From Bacillaceae bacterium UBA7792 (GTDB lineage Bacteria; Bacillota; Bacilli; Bacillales; Cytobacillaceae), in assembly GCA_002480735.1 (NCBI GenBank), contig DLCS01000200.1:6635-28961 (forward strand): a stretch of DNA of 22,327 nt. The letters are read 5' to 3'. Shown one piece after another: positions 6,863-14,372 of this stretch. The notes below the pieces were generated by a model that saw nothing but the letters and a program-made list of their open reading frames with translations, was not told the DNA's origin and made no database searches. A program made the translations under genes and the position numbers. Position 1 is the stretch's first letter. Every line of letters starts with the position of its first letter.

Positions 6863-8494
6863 TCAATGCCTCTCTCCAAGAACGGTTTCAGCAATATTTA
6901 CAGCATGATCACCAATTCGTTCCAAGTTACTCACAATGTCTACAAATACAATTCCTGATTGCGCACTACATTCCCCCGCATTTAGACGTAGAATATGTTG
7001 CCTACGTAATTTACGTTCCATTTTATCGATTTGCTCTTCCTTCTTCATGACATCTGCGGCAAGCTTCTTGTCATTATGATCAAGAGCATGAATCGCTTCA
7101 CGGACGGTGGAAATGGTCAGCTCAAACATTTGCTCGAGCTCCTCCATTGCTGATTCAGTGAACCTGACCTTATTGGCTAATTGGTAATCCACAAGCTCTA
7201 ATATATTCTCAAAATGGTCCCCGACTCGTTCAATATCACGGATGGTATTGACGAGGATCGAATGCTCCTCTGATTCATGTTCAGACAAGGAGCTTGAGGA
7301 CAGGTCAACAAGATAATTGGTAATTTTGCGATCCAAATTATTAATCGCATCCTCCAGCTGTGCAGCTGTATCGGAATGCTTTTGCACCTTCGTTTTCAAA
7401 TAGCTATTTGTCTCTGTGAGACCTAATACGGCGAATTGTCCCATTCTCAGCACCTCTTCCTTCGCTTGTCCAAGGGCAATCGAAGGAGCTTGTTCGATAA
7501 AGACTGGATCTAGATGCTTTGCCTTATACTCAAACTCCGAGTCCTCCCCAGGTATGAGTTTTGTAACAATAAGGGCCAAGACAGCGATAAACGGGAACTG
7601 AATGATGGTGTTCGTCGCATTAAAGGTACCGTGGGCAACAGCAACCGTCATTTCTGGATTCAAATTTAGCTGTTCCTGCAAAAAAAGCATCAACGTAGTA
7701 AATGGTTCTAATAAAATCATAAAAATGGCTGTCCCAATCAAATTAAATAATACATGCGTGGCGGCTGCCCTTTTGGCCGCAATCGAAGCACCAATAGACG
7801 CTAGCACTGCCGTAATCGTCGTCCCAATATTATCCCCAAACAACACAGGTAGCGCTGCGTGGATATCCACTAATCCTTCAGAAAACAATCCTTGCAAAAT
7901 TCCAATCGTTGCACTGGAGCTTTGAACAATGACCGTAAAAACCGTTCCAATTAAAACGCCCAATACAGGACTCGAGCTCATATTTACCGTTAATTCCTGA
8001 AACGCTTCTAAACTGCTTAAGGGCTTCATCCCACTGCTCATAAGCTCCAAACCGAAGAACAGAGCACCGAAGCCAAACACGATTTGCCCAAAGCTATGAA
8101 TCTTCTTATTTTTAAAGAAAAAGAGTATCCCTGAACCAATTGCTATAATCGGTAATGCATATTCTCCAATATCAATTCCAATAATAAAAGCCGTCACTGT
8201 AGTCCCGATATTGGCACCCATGATCACTCCAATTGCTTGCCTTAATGTCATGAATCCCGCACTTACTAATCCAACGACGATCACCGTTGTGCCGGAACTG
8301 CTCTGTATGAGTTCAGTGACAATAATCCCTGCTAATACCCCCATGAAAGGATTTGAAGTAAAGCGGTCGAGGATATCCCTTAGCTTGTCTCCAGCTGATT
8401 TTTGCAAGCCGTCACCCATGAATTTAATACCGAATAAGAATATTCCTAGACCACCGATAAATTCAAAGAACATTTCTTGAATATTAATATCCAA
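6863..8494 (-). CDS. Na+/phosphate cotransporter (NptA/YjbB-like, PhoU-like C-domain)
   Basis: Membrane protein of the Na/Pi-cotransporter II family, moving phosphate with sodium; E. coli YjbB acts as an exporter, so direction is not certain. The membrane half (about residues 1-320) has the two inverted family repeats: QSSSGTT (64-70) with GANIGTT, and QSSSATIG (191-198) with GDNIGTT. The cytoplasmic C-terminal part (about 345-540) resembles PhoU, with two ERxGDH motifs (DIERVGDH, NLERIGDH). I place the start at the TTG at 8492-8494, 9 bases after AGGGG. A TTG three codons upstream (8501-8503) abuts that site, and the first ATG, at 8471-8473, has no binding site. Total about 543 residues. It has its own sigma-A promoter and shares a terminator with fnr. 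Confidence 0.88.
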   Translation of the reverse strand: MDINIQEMFFEFIGGLGIFLFGIKFMGDGLQKSAGDKLRDILDRFTSNPFMGVLAGIIVTELIQSSSGTTVIVVGLVSAGFMTLRQAIGVIMGANIGTTVTAFIIGIDIGEYALPIIAIGSGILFFFKNKKIHSFGQIVFGFGALFFGLELMSSGMKPLSSLEAFQELTVNMSSSPVLGVLIGTVFTVIVQSSSATIGILQGLFSEGLVDIHAALPVLFGDNIGTTITAVLASIGASIAAKRAAATHVLFNLIGTAIFMILLEPFTTLMLFLQEQLNLNPEMTVAVAHGTFNATNTIIQFPFIAVLALIVTKLIPGEDSEFEYKAKHLDPVFIEQAPSIALGQAKEEVLRMGQFAVLGLTETNSYLKTKVQKHSDTAAQLEDAINNLDRKITNYLVDLSSSSLSEHESEEHSILVNTIRDIERVGDHFENILELVDYQLANKVRFTESAMEELEQMFELTISTVREAIHALDHNDKKLAADVMKKEEQIDKMERKLRRQHILRLNAGECSAQSGIVFVDIVSNLERIGDHAVNIAETVLGERH

Positions 8495-8541
8495 ATCCTT
8501 CAACCCCTAGATTAGTAGTTCGACAAGTTCTTTTCTCAAAC

Positions 8542-8570
8542 ATTATCCTTAACGCTTTATTTAATGTAAA
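8542..8570 (-). promoter_or_regulatory. Sigma-A promoter of the Na/Pi cotransporter gene
   Basis: On the minus strand TTTACA (8565-8570), a 17-base spacer and GATAAT (8542-8547): 5/6 matches in both boxes. Transcription would start about 40 bases before the coding region. Confidence 0.6.
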
Positions 8571-8660
8571 TATTTTACCGACCGAATTTACAGTACCTTT
8601 ACAAATCATCCATTTATTACAAAGATATTACAATTTAGAATTATTATAGAAATTCTTTTC

Positions 8661-8689
8661 TTGTGCATATGCATTTCGAAAGATAAAAT
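8661..8689 (+). promoter_or_regulatory. Possible promoter of the DUF1189 gene
   Basis: TTGTGC (8661-8666), 17-base spacer, TAAAAT (8684-8689). The -35 is poor (3/6). The spacer begins inside the 10-base palindrome TGCATATGCA (8663-8672), and an 11-bp tandem repeat starts in the -10, so an activator may be needed. Confidence 0.35.
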
Positions 8690-8708
8690 ATATGAAGAAT
8701 ATATGAAG
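8687..8708. repeat. Perfect 11-bp tandem repeat upstream of the DUF1189 gene
   Basis: AATATATGAAG occurs twice head-to-tail (8687-8697 and 8698-8708), followed by a looser third unit up to 8720. The one-helical-turn spacing would put two identical sites on one face of the DNA. It lies just upstream of the start codon. Confidence 0.7.
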
Positions 8709-8731
8709 ACTACATATAAGGGTGATTGTTC

Positions 8732-9505
8732 TTGAATATTTTTAAACAGCTCATTTTGAGCCTTTATTCTCCAGCAAGTATTGCTACATGGAGAAGACAA
8801 GGAATTGGAAAAACAATTCTTTTTGTATTTTTGCTTACTTTGATTTCCATATTGCCGACCTCGATTCAATTAAGCAAGGGCATCATGGATGGAGTTCATA
8901 CCACCCAAGAGGTGATTGACAAGGAAGCTCCCAACTTTTCCATTAAAAATGGGGAGTTGCATACAGATATGTCAGCGCCTCTCACAATAGATAAGGGCAT
9001 GTTCACTTTGATTTTGGATTCTACAGGAGAAGTTGGGGTCAAAGACTTGGATAAAACAAATACCACCATTGCATTGCTGAAGGATGAGATGGCCTTCACT
9101 GCAGGAGGTACGGTTGAGCAGTTCTCCTATTCCATGCTAGAGCTTGACGTTCAAAAAGAAGATATTGTCCACTTTCTTGATTCACTGGACTCTCTATTAG
9201 TCGTCATCCTACCAATTTTTATCATCGTCATCTATCTTTTCTCAAGCGCATTTAAGTTCATAGGGATATCCATACTGGCACTCATTGGTACTCTATTTAA
9301 TAGAAATGGAAAGGAAGCACTAGAATATCGATTTCTCTGGAGAATTGCCGCTTATAGCATTACCTTGCCAACTATTTTCTTTATGATTATGGATATCTTC
9401 AAAACTCCCGTACCATTTGGCTTTATGCTCTATTGGTTTGTATCCATACTGTTAATGGCTCTGGCTTTAAAAGAAATCCCACAAGCAAAGGAAACGCTAG
9501 ACTAA
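8732..9505 (+). CDS. yqgB: DUF1189 family membrane protein (YqgB-like)
   Basis: Membrane protein of unknown function, 257 residues. It begins MNIFKQLILSLYSPASIATWRRQGIGKTI, the typical opening of the DUF1189 family. A first membrane helix (about 28-46) is followed by an extracytoplasmic, largely hydrophilic domain (about 47-155) and a bundle of about four helices (157-250) ending in a short polar tail. The B. subtilis counterpart by position is yqgB, in the sodA-to-ispG stretch. I choose the TTG at 8732 because AAGGGTG lies 7 bases upstream and it yields the family N-terminus; the TTG two codons earlier at 8726 is nearly inside that site. A strong hairpin that includes the stop codon follows. 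No catalytic motif is visible. Confidence 0.85.
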   Translation: MNIFKQLILSLYSPASIATWRRQGIGKTILFVFLLTLISILPTSIQLSKGIMDGVHTTQEVIDKEAPNFSIKNGELHTDMSAPLTIDKGMFTLILDSTGEVGVKDLDKTNTTIALLKDEMAFTAGGTVEQFSYSMLELDVQKEDIVHFLDSLDSLLVVILPIFIIVIYLFSSAFKFIGISILALIGTLFNRNGKEALEYRFLWRIAAYSITLPTIFFMIMDIFKTPVPFGFMLYWFVSILLMALALKEIPQAKETLD

Positions 9506-9537
9506 AAAAAACGCGATATTCGCGTTTTTTTTAGTCT
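9499..9537 (+). terminator. Terminator of the DUF1189 gene, perfect 17-bp stem including the stop codon
   Basis: AGACT, eight A and CGCG (9499-9515) are exactly complementary to CGCG, eight T and AGTCT (9521-9537) around a 5-base loop. The TAA stop (9503-9505) is inside the left arm. The T run in the right arm serves as the U-tract. Confidence 0.88.
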
Positions 9538-9591
9538 ATTAAATCTTGGACAAGCATATGATAGAGAAATCCCTTTTTAGGAGGATTTCCT

Positions 9592-9927
9592 ATGAAACAT
9601 CTGATTGGACTCATTATGATGATCTTGATCCTATATGTTATCTATTTTGACTTAAGCAAAGGGACCCTTCCAAGTGCAGATACGACTGCGACCGTGCAAC
9701 AGGAGGAACCAGCTGAAACAGAGGAGCTAATAGACTATTTTGAAATCAAAGTTCAAAGTGGGGATACCGTTTTATCCATTATTGAACAACAGTTGGATGC
9801 CTCTGTCTCCGTTCCAATCCAACAGGTTATTGAGGATTTTCAAAAATTGAATAATGGTACGAGTGCCGAGCAAATCCAAATTGGGAAGACCTATAAATTT
9901 CCAGATTATCGTGATTTAGCTGAATAA
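9592..9927 (+). CDS. yqfZ: YqfZ-like membrane-anchored LysM-domain protein
   Basis: Small protein of 111 residues with an N-terminal membrane anchor or uncleaved signal (about residues 3-19), an acidic Thr/Glu linker (about 24-47), and one LysM-like module (about 49-106: IKVQSGDTVLSII ... LNNG ... QIGKTYKFP). LysM modules bind peptidoglycan or related N-acetylglucosamine polymers outside the cell. Position just upstream of ispG is that of B. subtilis yqfZ, which is also a short LysM protein. ATG start with AGGAGG 7 bases upstream. The LysM repeat is more degenerate than usual, so sugar binding is likely but not proven. No strong terminator follows; a weak hairpin sits at 9939-9972 inside the ispG promoter region. 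Confidence 0.82.
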   Translation: MKHLIGLIMMILILYVIYFDLSKGTLPSADTTATVQQEEPAETEELIDYFEIKVQSGDTVLSIIEQQLDASVSVPIQQVIEDFQKLNNGTSAEQIQIGKTYKFPDYRDLAE

Positions 9928-9949
9928 CCCAGTTCAACCAGTAAGATTC

Positions 9950-9979
9950 TTGTCAATCTTAAGCCTTCACTGGTACAAT
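9950..9979 (+). promoter_or_regulatory. Sigma-A promoter of ispG
   Basis: TTGTCA (9950-9955), an 18-base spacer and TACAAT (9974-9979): 5/6 matches in each element, about 60 bases before the start codon. Confidence 0.6.
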
Positions 9980-10040
9980 TAACTGTGATTAGAATTATAA
10001 TAATAAATGCATCTTACTTAGATAAAGGAGCGAATCACTG

Positions 10041-11144
10041 TTGAGTGAAATTATACATCGTACCAAAACACGACCAGTAAAGGTTGGTCCTTTAACGATA
10101 GGCGGAAGCAACGAATTATTCATACAGAGTATGACGACGACAAAAACCCATGATGTTGAAGCCACCGTTGCCCAAATTAAGCGGCTTGAGGAAGCAGGCT
10201 GTCAAATTGTTCGGGTTGCTTGCCCTGACGAGAGAGCAGCCAATGCGATTGCCGATATAAAAAAACAGATTAATATTCCGCTCGTTGTTGACATTCATTT
10301 CGATTACAAGCTTGCTTTGAAAGCGATCGAGGGCGGAGCAGATAAAATCAGAATCAACCCTGGAAACATCGGGAAAAGGGAAAAGGTGGAAGCTGTTGTA
10401 AAAGCGGCCAAGGAAAAAGGGATTCCAATTCGGATCGGGGTCAACGCCGGTTCCTTAGAAAAAAGAATCATCGATAAATATGGTTACCCTACTGCCGATG
10501 GCATGGTCGAGAGTGCATTGCACCATATTAAAATATTGGAAGACCTCGATTTCCATGATATCATCGTTTCCATGAAGGCTTCTGACGTAAACTTAGCAAT
10601 TGAGGCATATGAAAAGGCAGCAAAAGCCTTTGATTATCCATTACATCTAGGAATTACGGAGTCCGGAACCTTATTTGCTGGAACCGTAAAAAGTGCGGCT
10701 GGACTTGGGGCCATACTCAGCAAGGGAATTGGAAATACACTTCGAATCTCCCTAAGCGCAGACCCTGTTGAAGAAGTCAAGGTGGCTAGAGAGCTATTGA
10801 AATCATTTGGGCTTTCCTCGAATGCGGCTACTTTAATCTCTTGTCCAACCTGTGGACGAATTGAAATTGATTTGATTAGTATTGCCAACGAGGTTGAGGA
10901 ATATATCCAAAAGATCAAGGCACCGATAAAGGTAGCTGTTCTTGGCTGTGCCGTCAATGGTCCTGGAGAAGCAAGAGAAGCGGATATTGGAATTGCTGGA
11001 GCACGCGGAGAAGGACTGCTCTTCCGTAAAGGAAAAATTGTCCGCAAGGTTCCTGAGGAAACAATGGTTGAAGAATTAAAGAAAGAAATTGATCAGATTG
11101 CTGAGGAATACTATGCCAAGGGGCAGCAAGAGGCTGTAAAATAA
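10041..11144 (+). CDS. ispG: IspG (GcpE), (E)-4-hydroxy-3-methylbut-2-enyl-diphosphate synthase
   Basis: Penultimate enzyme of the MEP isoprenoid pathway: reductively converts methylerythritol cyclodiphosphate to HMBPP using a [4Fe-4S] cluster. The 367-residue protein has the N-terminal TIM barrel (from [10 protein letters not shown], with [10 protein letters not shown] and DIHFDYKLA) and the C-terminal cluster domain. Cluster ligands are C268 and C271 (SCPTCGR), C303 and E310 (GCAVNGPGE), as in bacterial IspG. The only sensible start is the TTG at 10041, 10 bases after AAAGGAG; it gives [16 protein letters not shown], which matches the family N-terminus. The product HMBPP is the substrate of IspH, encoded about 7 kb downstream on the same strand. 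Own promoter and a strong terminator make it a single-gene unit. Confidence 0.97.
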   Translation: MSEIIHRTKTRPVKVGPLTIGGSNELFIQSMTTTKTHDVEATVAQIKRLEEAGCQIVRVACPDERAANAIADIKKQINIPLVVDIHFDYKLALKAIEGGADKIRINPGNIGKREKVEAVVKAAKEKGIPIRIGVNAGSLEKRIIDKYGYPTADGMVESALHHIKILEDLDFHDIIVSMKASDVNLAIEAYEKAAKAFDYPLHLGITESGTLFAGTVKSAAGLGAILSKGIGNTLRISLSADPVEEVKVARELLKSFGLSSNAATLISCPTCGRIEIDLISIANEVEEYIQKIKAPIKVAVLGCAVNGPGEAREADIGIAGARGEGLLFRKGKIVRKVPEETMVEELKKEIDQIAEEYYAKGQQEAVK

Positions 11145-11194
11145 TTGGCAAATAAAGGCTTGGCGAATACTCGCCAAGCCTTTTCCTTTGCCAA
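11145..11194. terminator. Bidirectional terminator between ispG and yqfX, nested stems
   Basis: The inner stem AAAGGCTTGGCGA (11154-11166) pairs perfectly with 11171-11183 and runs into TTTT. An outer pair TTGGCAAA (11145-11152) with TTTGCCAA (11187-11194) extends it. It starts at the ispG stop and ends 22 bases from the yqfX stop. Confidence 0.9.
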
Positions 11195-11215
11195 CTGCTC
11201 CCAAACTCGAAAAGC

Positions 11216-11584
11216 TTAGAAGAATGGCAGGACAAACATGCCAATAATAATGGATACAACTCCTATCCCAATAGCCCAGCTACCAAGCGCCTGTGCTCCT
11301 CTTCTTCGTGCAATAAAACCAAGCACGATCCCAGCTGCACCGAAAAGAATCGGGGCGACAAACAACGAAAGGATGGAGAGGATAATCGCAGCAAACCCCA
11401 TGCCTCTGCCTGCTCCAGTGTCTGTCTCTCGATCTACATCATAGCTCCTACCAAAGGATGCAGGTGCAGCCATTTCAGCTGAGGTTTCCTCTAAATAATT
11501 TGCAGTTCTAGATTGGTTGTCATAATGGGGGCCCTCATCTTTTCTTAAATTCACAACAGGGGCCTTTTGTTCCTGATCTGCCAT
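11216..11584 (-). CDS. yqfX: YqfX-like small membrane protein
   Basis: 122-residue protein of unknown function. The N-terminal half (about 1-62) is hydrophilic and probably disordered (acidic, Asn/Gln/Ser-rich). The C-terminal half has two membrane helices (about 64-88 and 101-120) joined by a short basic loop, FIARRRGAQ. The layout resembles DUF4190-type small membrane proteins and B. subtilis YqfX, which lies between ispG and yqfW. I use the ATG at 11582-11584, which has GAGGG 9 bases upstream; a TTG two codons earlier is too close. It converges on ispG and is divergent from yqfW. Confidence 0.8.
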   Translation of the reverse strand: MADQEQKAPVVNLRKDEGPHYDNQSRTANYLEETSAEMAAPASFGRSYDVDRETDTGAGRGMGFAAIILSILSLFVAPILFGAAGIVLGFIARRRGAQALGSWAIGIGVVSIIIGMFVLPFF

Positions 11585-11628
11585 ATTCAAAATCCCTCGC
11601 TTTCTTTAGTGGAGCATTCATATTATTT

Positions 11629-11657
11629 TACATACTAAGGAATTTTAGAAGTGTAAA
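11629..11657 (-). promoter_or_regulatory. Possible promoter of yqfX
   Basis: On the minus strand TTTACA (11652-11657), 17 bases, TATGTA (11629-11634). The -10 is a 4/6 match. The 119-base gap also has to hold the divergent yqfW promoter, which I cannot place. Confidence 0.4.
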
Positions 11658-11703
11658 TGTCTGTCACTTTTCAGGGATTAGAAATGATAAAAGGAGAAGA
11701 AAA

Positions 11704-12279
11704 ATGCGGATGAAATTTGGCATTGATATAGATGGTACGGTGACTCGTCCGGATGCAATTGTTCCATTTCTTAACGAGGACTTCGGACTTTCTTTAACAT
11801 TAGATGATATTTATGATTATGATTTATCGGTTTTGGTCGACATTCCTAAGGAACAGTTCTCGGAGTGGTGGTTAGAAAAAGAACCACTCGTATACGAGCG
11901 CGCTCCTTTAGCAAAAGATGCCAAAAGGGTTTATAAGAAATGGGAGAAGCACCATGATCTTTATTATATAAGTGCTCGCAGTATACATCTTCTTGAAAAA
12001 ACGCAGGAGTGGTTTACCAAAAATGACCTCCCTTTTCATAAAATTGAGCTCGTTGATACGCATGACAAGGTGATTTTTGCCAAAAAATATGAACTGGATA
12101 TCTTTTTTGAGGATAAGCATGATAATGCGGTAAGAATACATGAACAGCTGTCTATTCCAGTCATTCTTTTTAATACACCCTATAACCAGGATTCCGTACC
12201 AAAAGGAGTCATTCGAGTGAATTCATGGGCTGAAGCAGAGGGATGGGTGGACAAATGGCTTGAAAAGCAAAATGCATAG
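11704..12279 (+). CDS. yqfW: YqfW-like HAD-superfamily 5'(3')-deoxyribonucleotidase
   Basis: Putative nucleotidase of 191 residues, cytoplasmic. HAD motif I is FGIDIDGTVTRP with nucleophile D8 and acid/base D10. The cap region (about 28-70) is followed by motif II serine (YYISARS, S90), a candidate motif III lysine near 122, and motif IV FFEDKHDNA (E136, D137) for Mg2+ binding. This set and the length fit the NT5C family, which removes phosphate from deoxynucleotides; the true substrate is unknown. B. subtilis yqfW has the same place next to zur. The ATG at 11704 has AAAGGAG 7 bases upstream; a second ATG two codons later is possible. The last codons and stop lie in an inverted repeat shared with the end of zur. 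Confidence 0.85.
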   Translation: MRMKFGIDIDGTVTRPDAIVPFLNEDFGLSLTLDDIYDYDLSVLVDIPKEQFSEWWLEKEPLVYERAPLAKDAKRVYKKWEKHHDLYYISARSIHLLEKTQEWFTKNDLPFHKIELVDTHDKVIFAKKYELDIFFEDKHDNAVRIHEQLSIPVILFNTPYNQDSVPKGVIRVNSWAEAEGWVDKWLEKQNA

Positions 12280-12303
12280 AAAGCGTCAAGCTCTCTATGC
12301 ATT
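12271..12303 (-). terminator. Stem shared by the ends of yqfW and zur
   Basis: Arms 12271-12284 and 12290-12303 form a 14-bp stem (one G-T pair on the minus strand) around a 5-base loop. On the minus strand it continues into TTTTGCTTTT, so it can end the znuC-znuB-zur transcript; the plus side has no T run. Both stop codons, TAG for each gene, lie inside it. Confidence 0.65.
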
Positions 12304-12708
12304 ACATTCAGGACAGCGCCCGTAAATTTCAAATTTATGTCCAGATATGTCAAATCCTTGAAGGTTCTCTCTTAAGCTCTGCATCGGACAGGTCTCAATT
12401 TCCTTCGTTTTTCCACAATCCAAACAAATAAAATGATGATGATGCTCATTATGAGAGCATCTATATCGGAAATGCTTTTCTCCGGATAACTCGGTCATTT
12501 CAAATATGCCTAGCTCGACAAACATCGATAAATTACGATAAATCGTATCAAAGCTAAGACCAGGATAATCATCCTTCATTTTCTCAAGGACATCCTTAGC
12601 GGTTAAATATTTTTCACTATTAGAAAATAGCTCAAGCATTTCCTCTCTTTTTCCTGTATGCTTATAACCTTTTTCCTTCAATATTTGTAGCGCCTCATTG
12701 ACATTCAC
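12295..12708 (-). CDS. zur: Zur, zinc-sensing Fur-family repressor
   Basis: Represses zinc uptake genes when Zn2+ is plentiful. The 137-residue product has a winged helix-turn-helix (about 10-80; ...[18 protein letters not shown]) and a metal-binding dimer domain with a His-rich stretch ([13 protein letters not shown], 89-100). Two CxxC pairs, C95/C98 and C132/C135, make the structural zinc site. It opens [18 protein letters not shown], close to B. subtilis Zur as I remember it, and is distinct from Fur and PerR. The start is GTG at 12706-12708, overlapping the znuB stop by four bases (GTGA), with GGGGTGA upstream. It is therefore translationally coupled as the third gene of the zinc uptake operon and probably autorepressed through the Zur box ahead of znuC. 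Confidence 0.93.
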   Translation of the reverse strand: MNVNEALQILKEKGYKHTGKREEMLELFSNSEKYLTAKDVLEKMKDDYPGLSFDTIYRNLSMFVELGIFEMTELSGEKHFRYRCSHNEHHHHFICLDCGKTKEIETCPMQSLRENLQGFDISGHKFEIYGRCPECNA

Positions 12709-13562
12709 GATTTCACCCCATTTTTTACTGGCTTGTTAAAAGATAATTTCTTTAGAAACATGGTGACAATTAAGATCAAGACCGCAATCATCACAATGGT
12801 TCCACCAGGAGCCAAATCAATATAATAGGAAAGGACCAGTCCCCCTAGCACAGACGCTTCACCGAGTAGGACTGAATAAAGAATCGTTTGCTTAAAGCCC
12901 TTGGCAATTCGAATGCTGGCAGCGACAGGCAAGGTCATCAGGGACGAAACGAGCAAAATTCCGACAACACGCATTGAAGCCGCAATGACGAGTGCAACCA
13001 TAATGATGAAGATAAAATGGATCCGCTTGACCGCAATCCCAGAGGCTTTTGCATGCTCTTCATCAAAGGATAAGATAAATAGTTCTTTATATAATAAGAA
13101 TATGATACCGACAACGAAAAGGCTTATCACCAAAATCGTATATAGATCAGCTCTGCTTACCGCACTGACACTCCCGAATAAATAGCTAAACAAATCGGTA
13201 TTAAACCCATCTGCAAGGGAGATAAAGATCACGGCTAAACCGATCCCACCCGATAAAATAATCGGAATCGCAAGCTCTTGAAAATGCTTGTAGACCGCTC
13301 TTAATTTTTCAATAAAAAGAGCACCCACTACAGAAAAAGTCATCCCCAGGTATAAAGGATTCAACCCGACGAGCAGAAGCTTTTTCTCAAGCAATAGACT
13401 CGCAGCAATTCCCGCTAAGGTAACATGGCTCAGGGCATCGGCAATGAGCGATAATCTCCGTACAACAATGAACACACCGAGTAAAGGGGCAATGATTCCG
13501 ATAATCATGCCAGTGATGAAAGCATTTTGAAGAAATTCATATTGAAATAAGTCATGAATCAT
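12705..13562 (-). CDS. znuB: ZnuB/AdcB, zinc ABC transporter permease
   Basis: Membrane channel subunit of the zinc importer. From the ATG at 13560-13562 it has 285 residues with about 8-9 hydrophobic helices and the conserved ABC-3 family segment [23 protein letters not shown] (about 31-53), the region contacting the ATPase. A longer in-frame reading back to 13661 exists but lies inside znuC; the chosen ATG has AAAAGGAG 7 bases upstream and overlaps the znuC stop by 11 bases. Zinc rather than manganese is inferred from the linked zur gene and Zur box. The ABC-3 family also includes manganese permeases. Confidence 0.92.
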   Translation of the reverse strand: MIHDLFQYEFLQNAFITGMIIGIIAPLLGVFIVVRRLSLIADALSHVTLAGIAASLLLEKKLLLVGLNPLYLGMTFSVVGALFIEKLRAVYKHFQELAIPIILSGGIGLAVIFISLADGFNTDLFSYLFGSVSAVSRADLYTILVISLFVVGIIFLLYKELFILSFDEEHAKASGIAVKRIHFIFIIMVALVIAASMRVVGILLVSSLMTLPVAASIRIAKGFKQTILYSVLLGEASVLGGLVLSYYIDLAPGGTIVMIAVLILIVTMFLKKLSFNKPVKNGVKS

Positions 13563-14331
13563 GGCTGAACTCCTTTTCAAGATGCTCATGGGAGAGAGGA
13601 TGAACATCGTGACCAAATAAATGTGACATTTCGTGAAGCTTAAATTCATCTGAATTTCCATGGAAAAATAAATATTTATTTAGGCACACAACATGGGAAA
13701 CCTGATCCGATACCGCTCCGATATCATGGGTTACGAGAAGTAACGTAATTCCCCTTTCCTTATTCAGTTCCTCAAGCATCTCATAAAAGGACCGAACATT
13801 CTCGGCGTCCACACCTACCGTCGGCTCATCCAATATGAGCAAATTAGGATCGCTAACCAACGCTCTTGCAATAAAAACCCTTTGCTGCTGTCCCCCGGAA
13901 AGCTCTCCGATATTCTGATACATATAATTTGACAGGCCCACTGACCGGATCGCCTCTTTGATTTTGAGCTGATGCTCTTGTTTCATGAATTTAAAGAGCC
14001 CGATTTTCTTAGTTAGACCGCTTGCCACAACCTCATAAACGGTTGCAGGAAATCCAGTATTGAAGGAATTAGCCTTTTGAGAAACGAAGCCAATTCGCTG
14101 CCAATCCTTGAAACGATTGATATCCTCCCCAAACAAACGAATCTTTCCTTCCTGAACCCTTAAAAGCCCTAGAATCAGCTTCAAGAGGGTGGACTTTCCC
14201 GAGCCATTTGGACCGACAACCGCTAAGAAGGAGCCGGTTGGTACAGTTAAATGAATATCCTCTAACACGTTCTCTTTTTCGTATCGATATGTTAATCCCG
14301 TTACTTCAATAACAGGTCGATTGTCATCCAT
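13552..14331 (-). CDS. znuC: ZnuC/AdcC, zinc ABC transporter ATPase
   Basis: Cytoplasmic ATPase powering zinc import. The 259-residue protein has Walker A GPNGSGKST (40-48), the Q-loop near FVSQKANSF, the ABC signature LSGGQQQRV (144-152), Walker B LLILDEP (164-170) and the switch histidine H202 (LLVTHD). The C-terminus is His-rich ([28 protein letters not shown] region), which is common in zinc-type ATPases and may bind metal. ATG start with AGGTGAT about 4 bases upstream. First gene of znuC-znuB-zur; the solute-binding protein gene (znuA/adcA) is not in the window, so it must be elsewhere, as it precedes znuC in B. subtilis. Confidence 0.93.
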   Translation of the reverse strand: MDDNRPVIEVTGLTYRYEKENVLEDIHLTVPTGSFLAVVGPNGSGKSTLLKLILGLLRVQEGKIRLFGEDINRFKDWQRIGFVSQKANSFNTGFPATVYEVVASGLTKKIGLFKFMKQEHQLKIKEAIRSVGLSNYMYQNIGELSGGQQQRVFIARALVSDPNLLILDEPTVGVDAENVRSFYEMLEELNKERGITLLLVTHDIGAVSDQVSHVVCLNKYLFFHGNSDEFKLHEMSHLFGHDVHPLSHEHLEKEFSHDS

Positions 14332-14351
14332 GAGATCACCTAGTTTTTAAA

Positions 14352-14366
14352 ATAGAATCATTACGA
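14352..14366 (-). promoter_or_regulatory. Zur box at the znuC transcription start
   Basis: The minus strand reads TCGTAAT-G-ATTCTAT. The left half equals the B. subtilis Zur consensus TCGTAATnATTACGA in full, the right half at 4 of 7. The extended flanks AAA/TTT also fit. It lies 6 bases downstream of the -10, so a bound repressor would cover the start site. Confidence 0.8.
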
Positions 14367-14372
14367 TTTAGT

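Noticed and set aside
9995..10009. TTATAAT half-site resembling a PerR/Fur-type box upstream of ispG.
   Set aside because: The left half is perfect but the right half matches at only 3 of 7 positions, and the region is AT-rich, so chance is likely.
10634..11047. 137-codon open frame antisense to ispG.
   Set aside because: It is a shadow of a highly conserved gene, with no start signal or recognisable protein features.
13563..13661. N-terminal extension of znuB by 33 codons.
   Set aside because: It lies within znuC in another frame, while the ATG at 13560-13562 has an excellent ribosome binding site and yields the family N-terminus.
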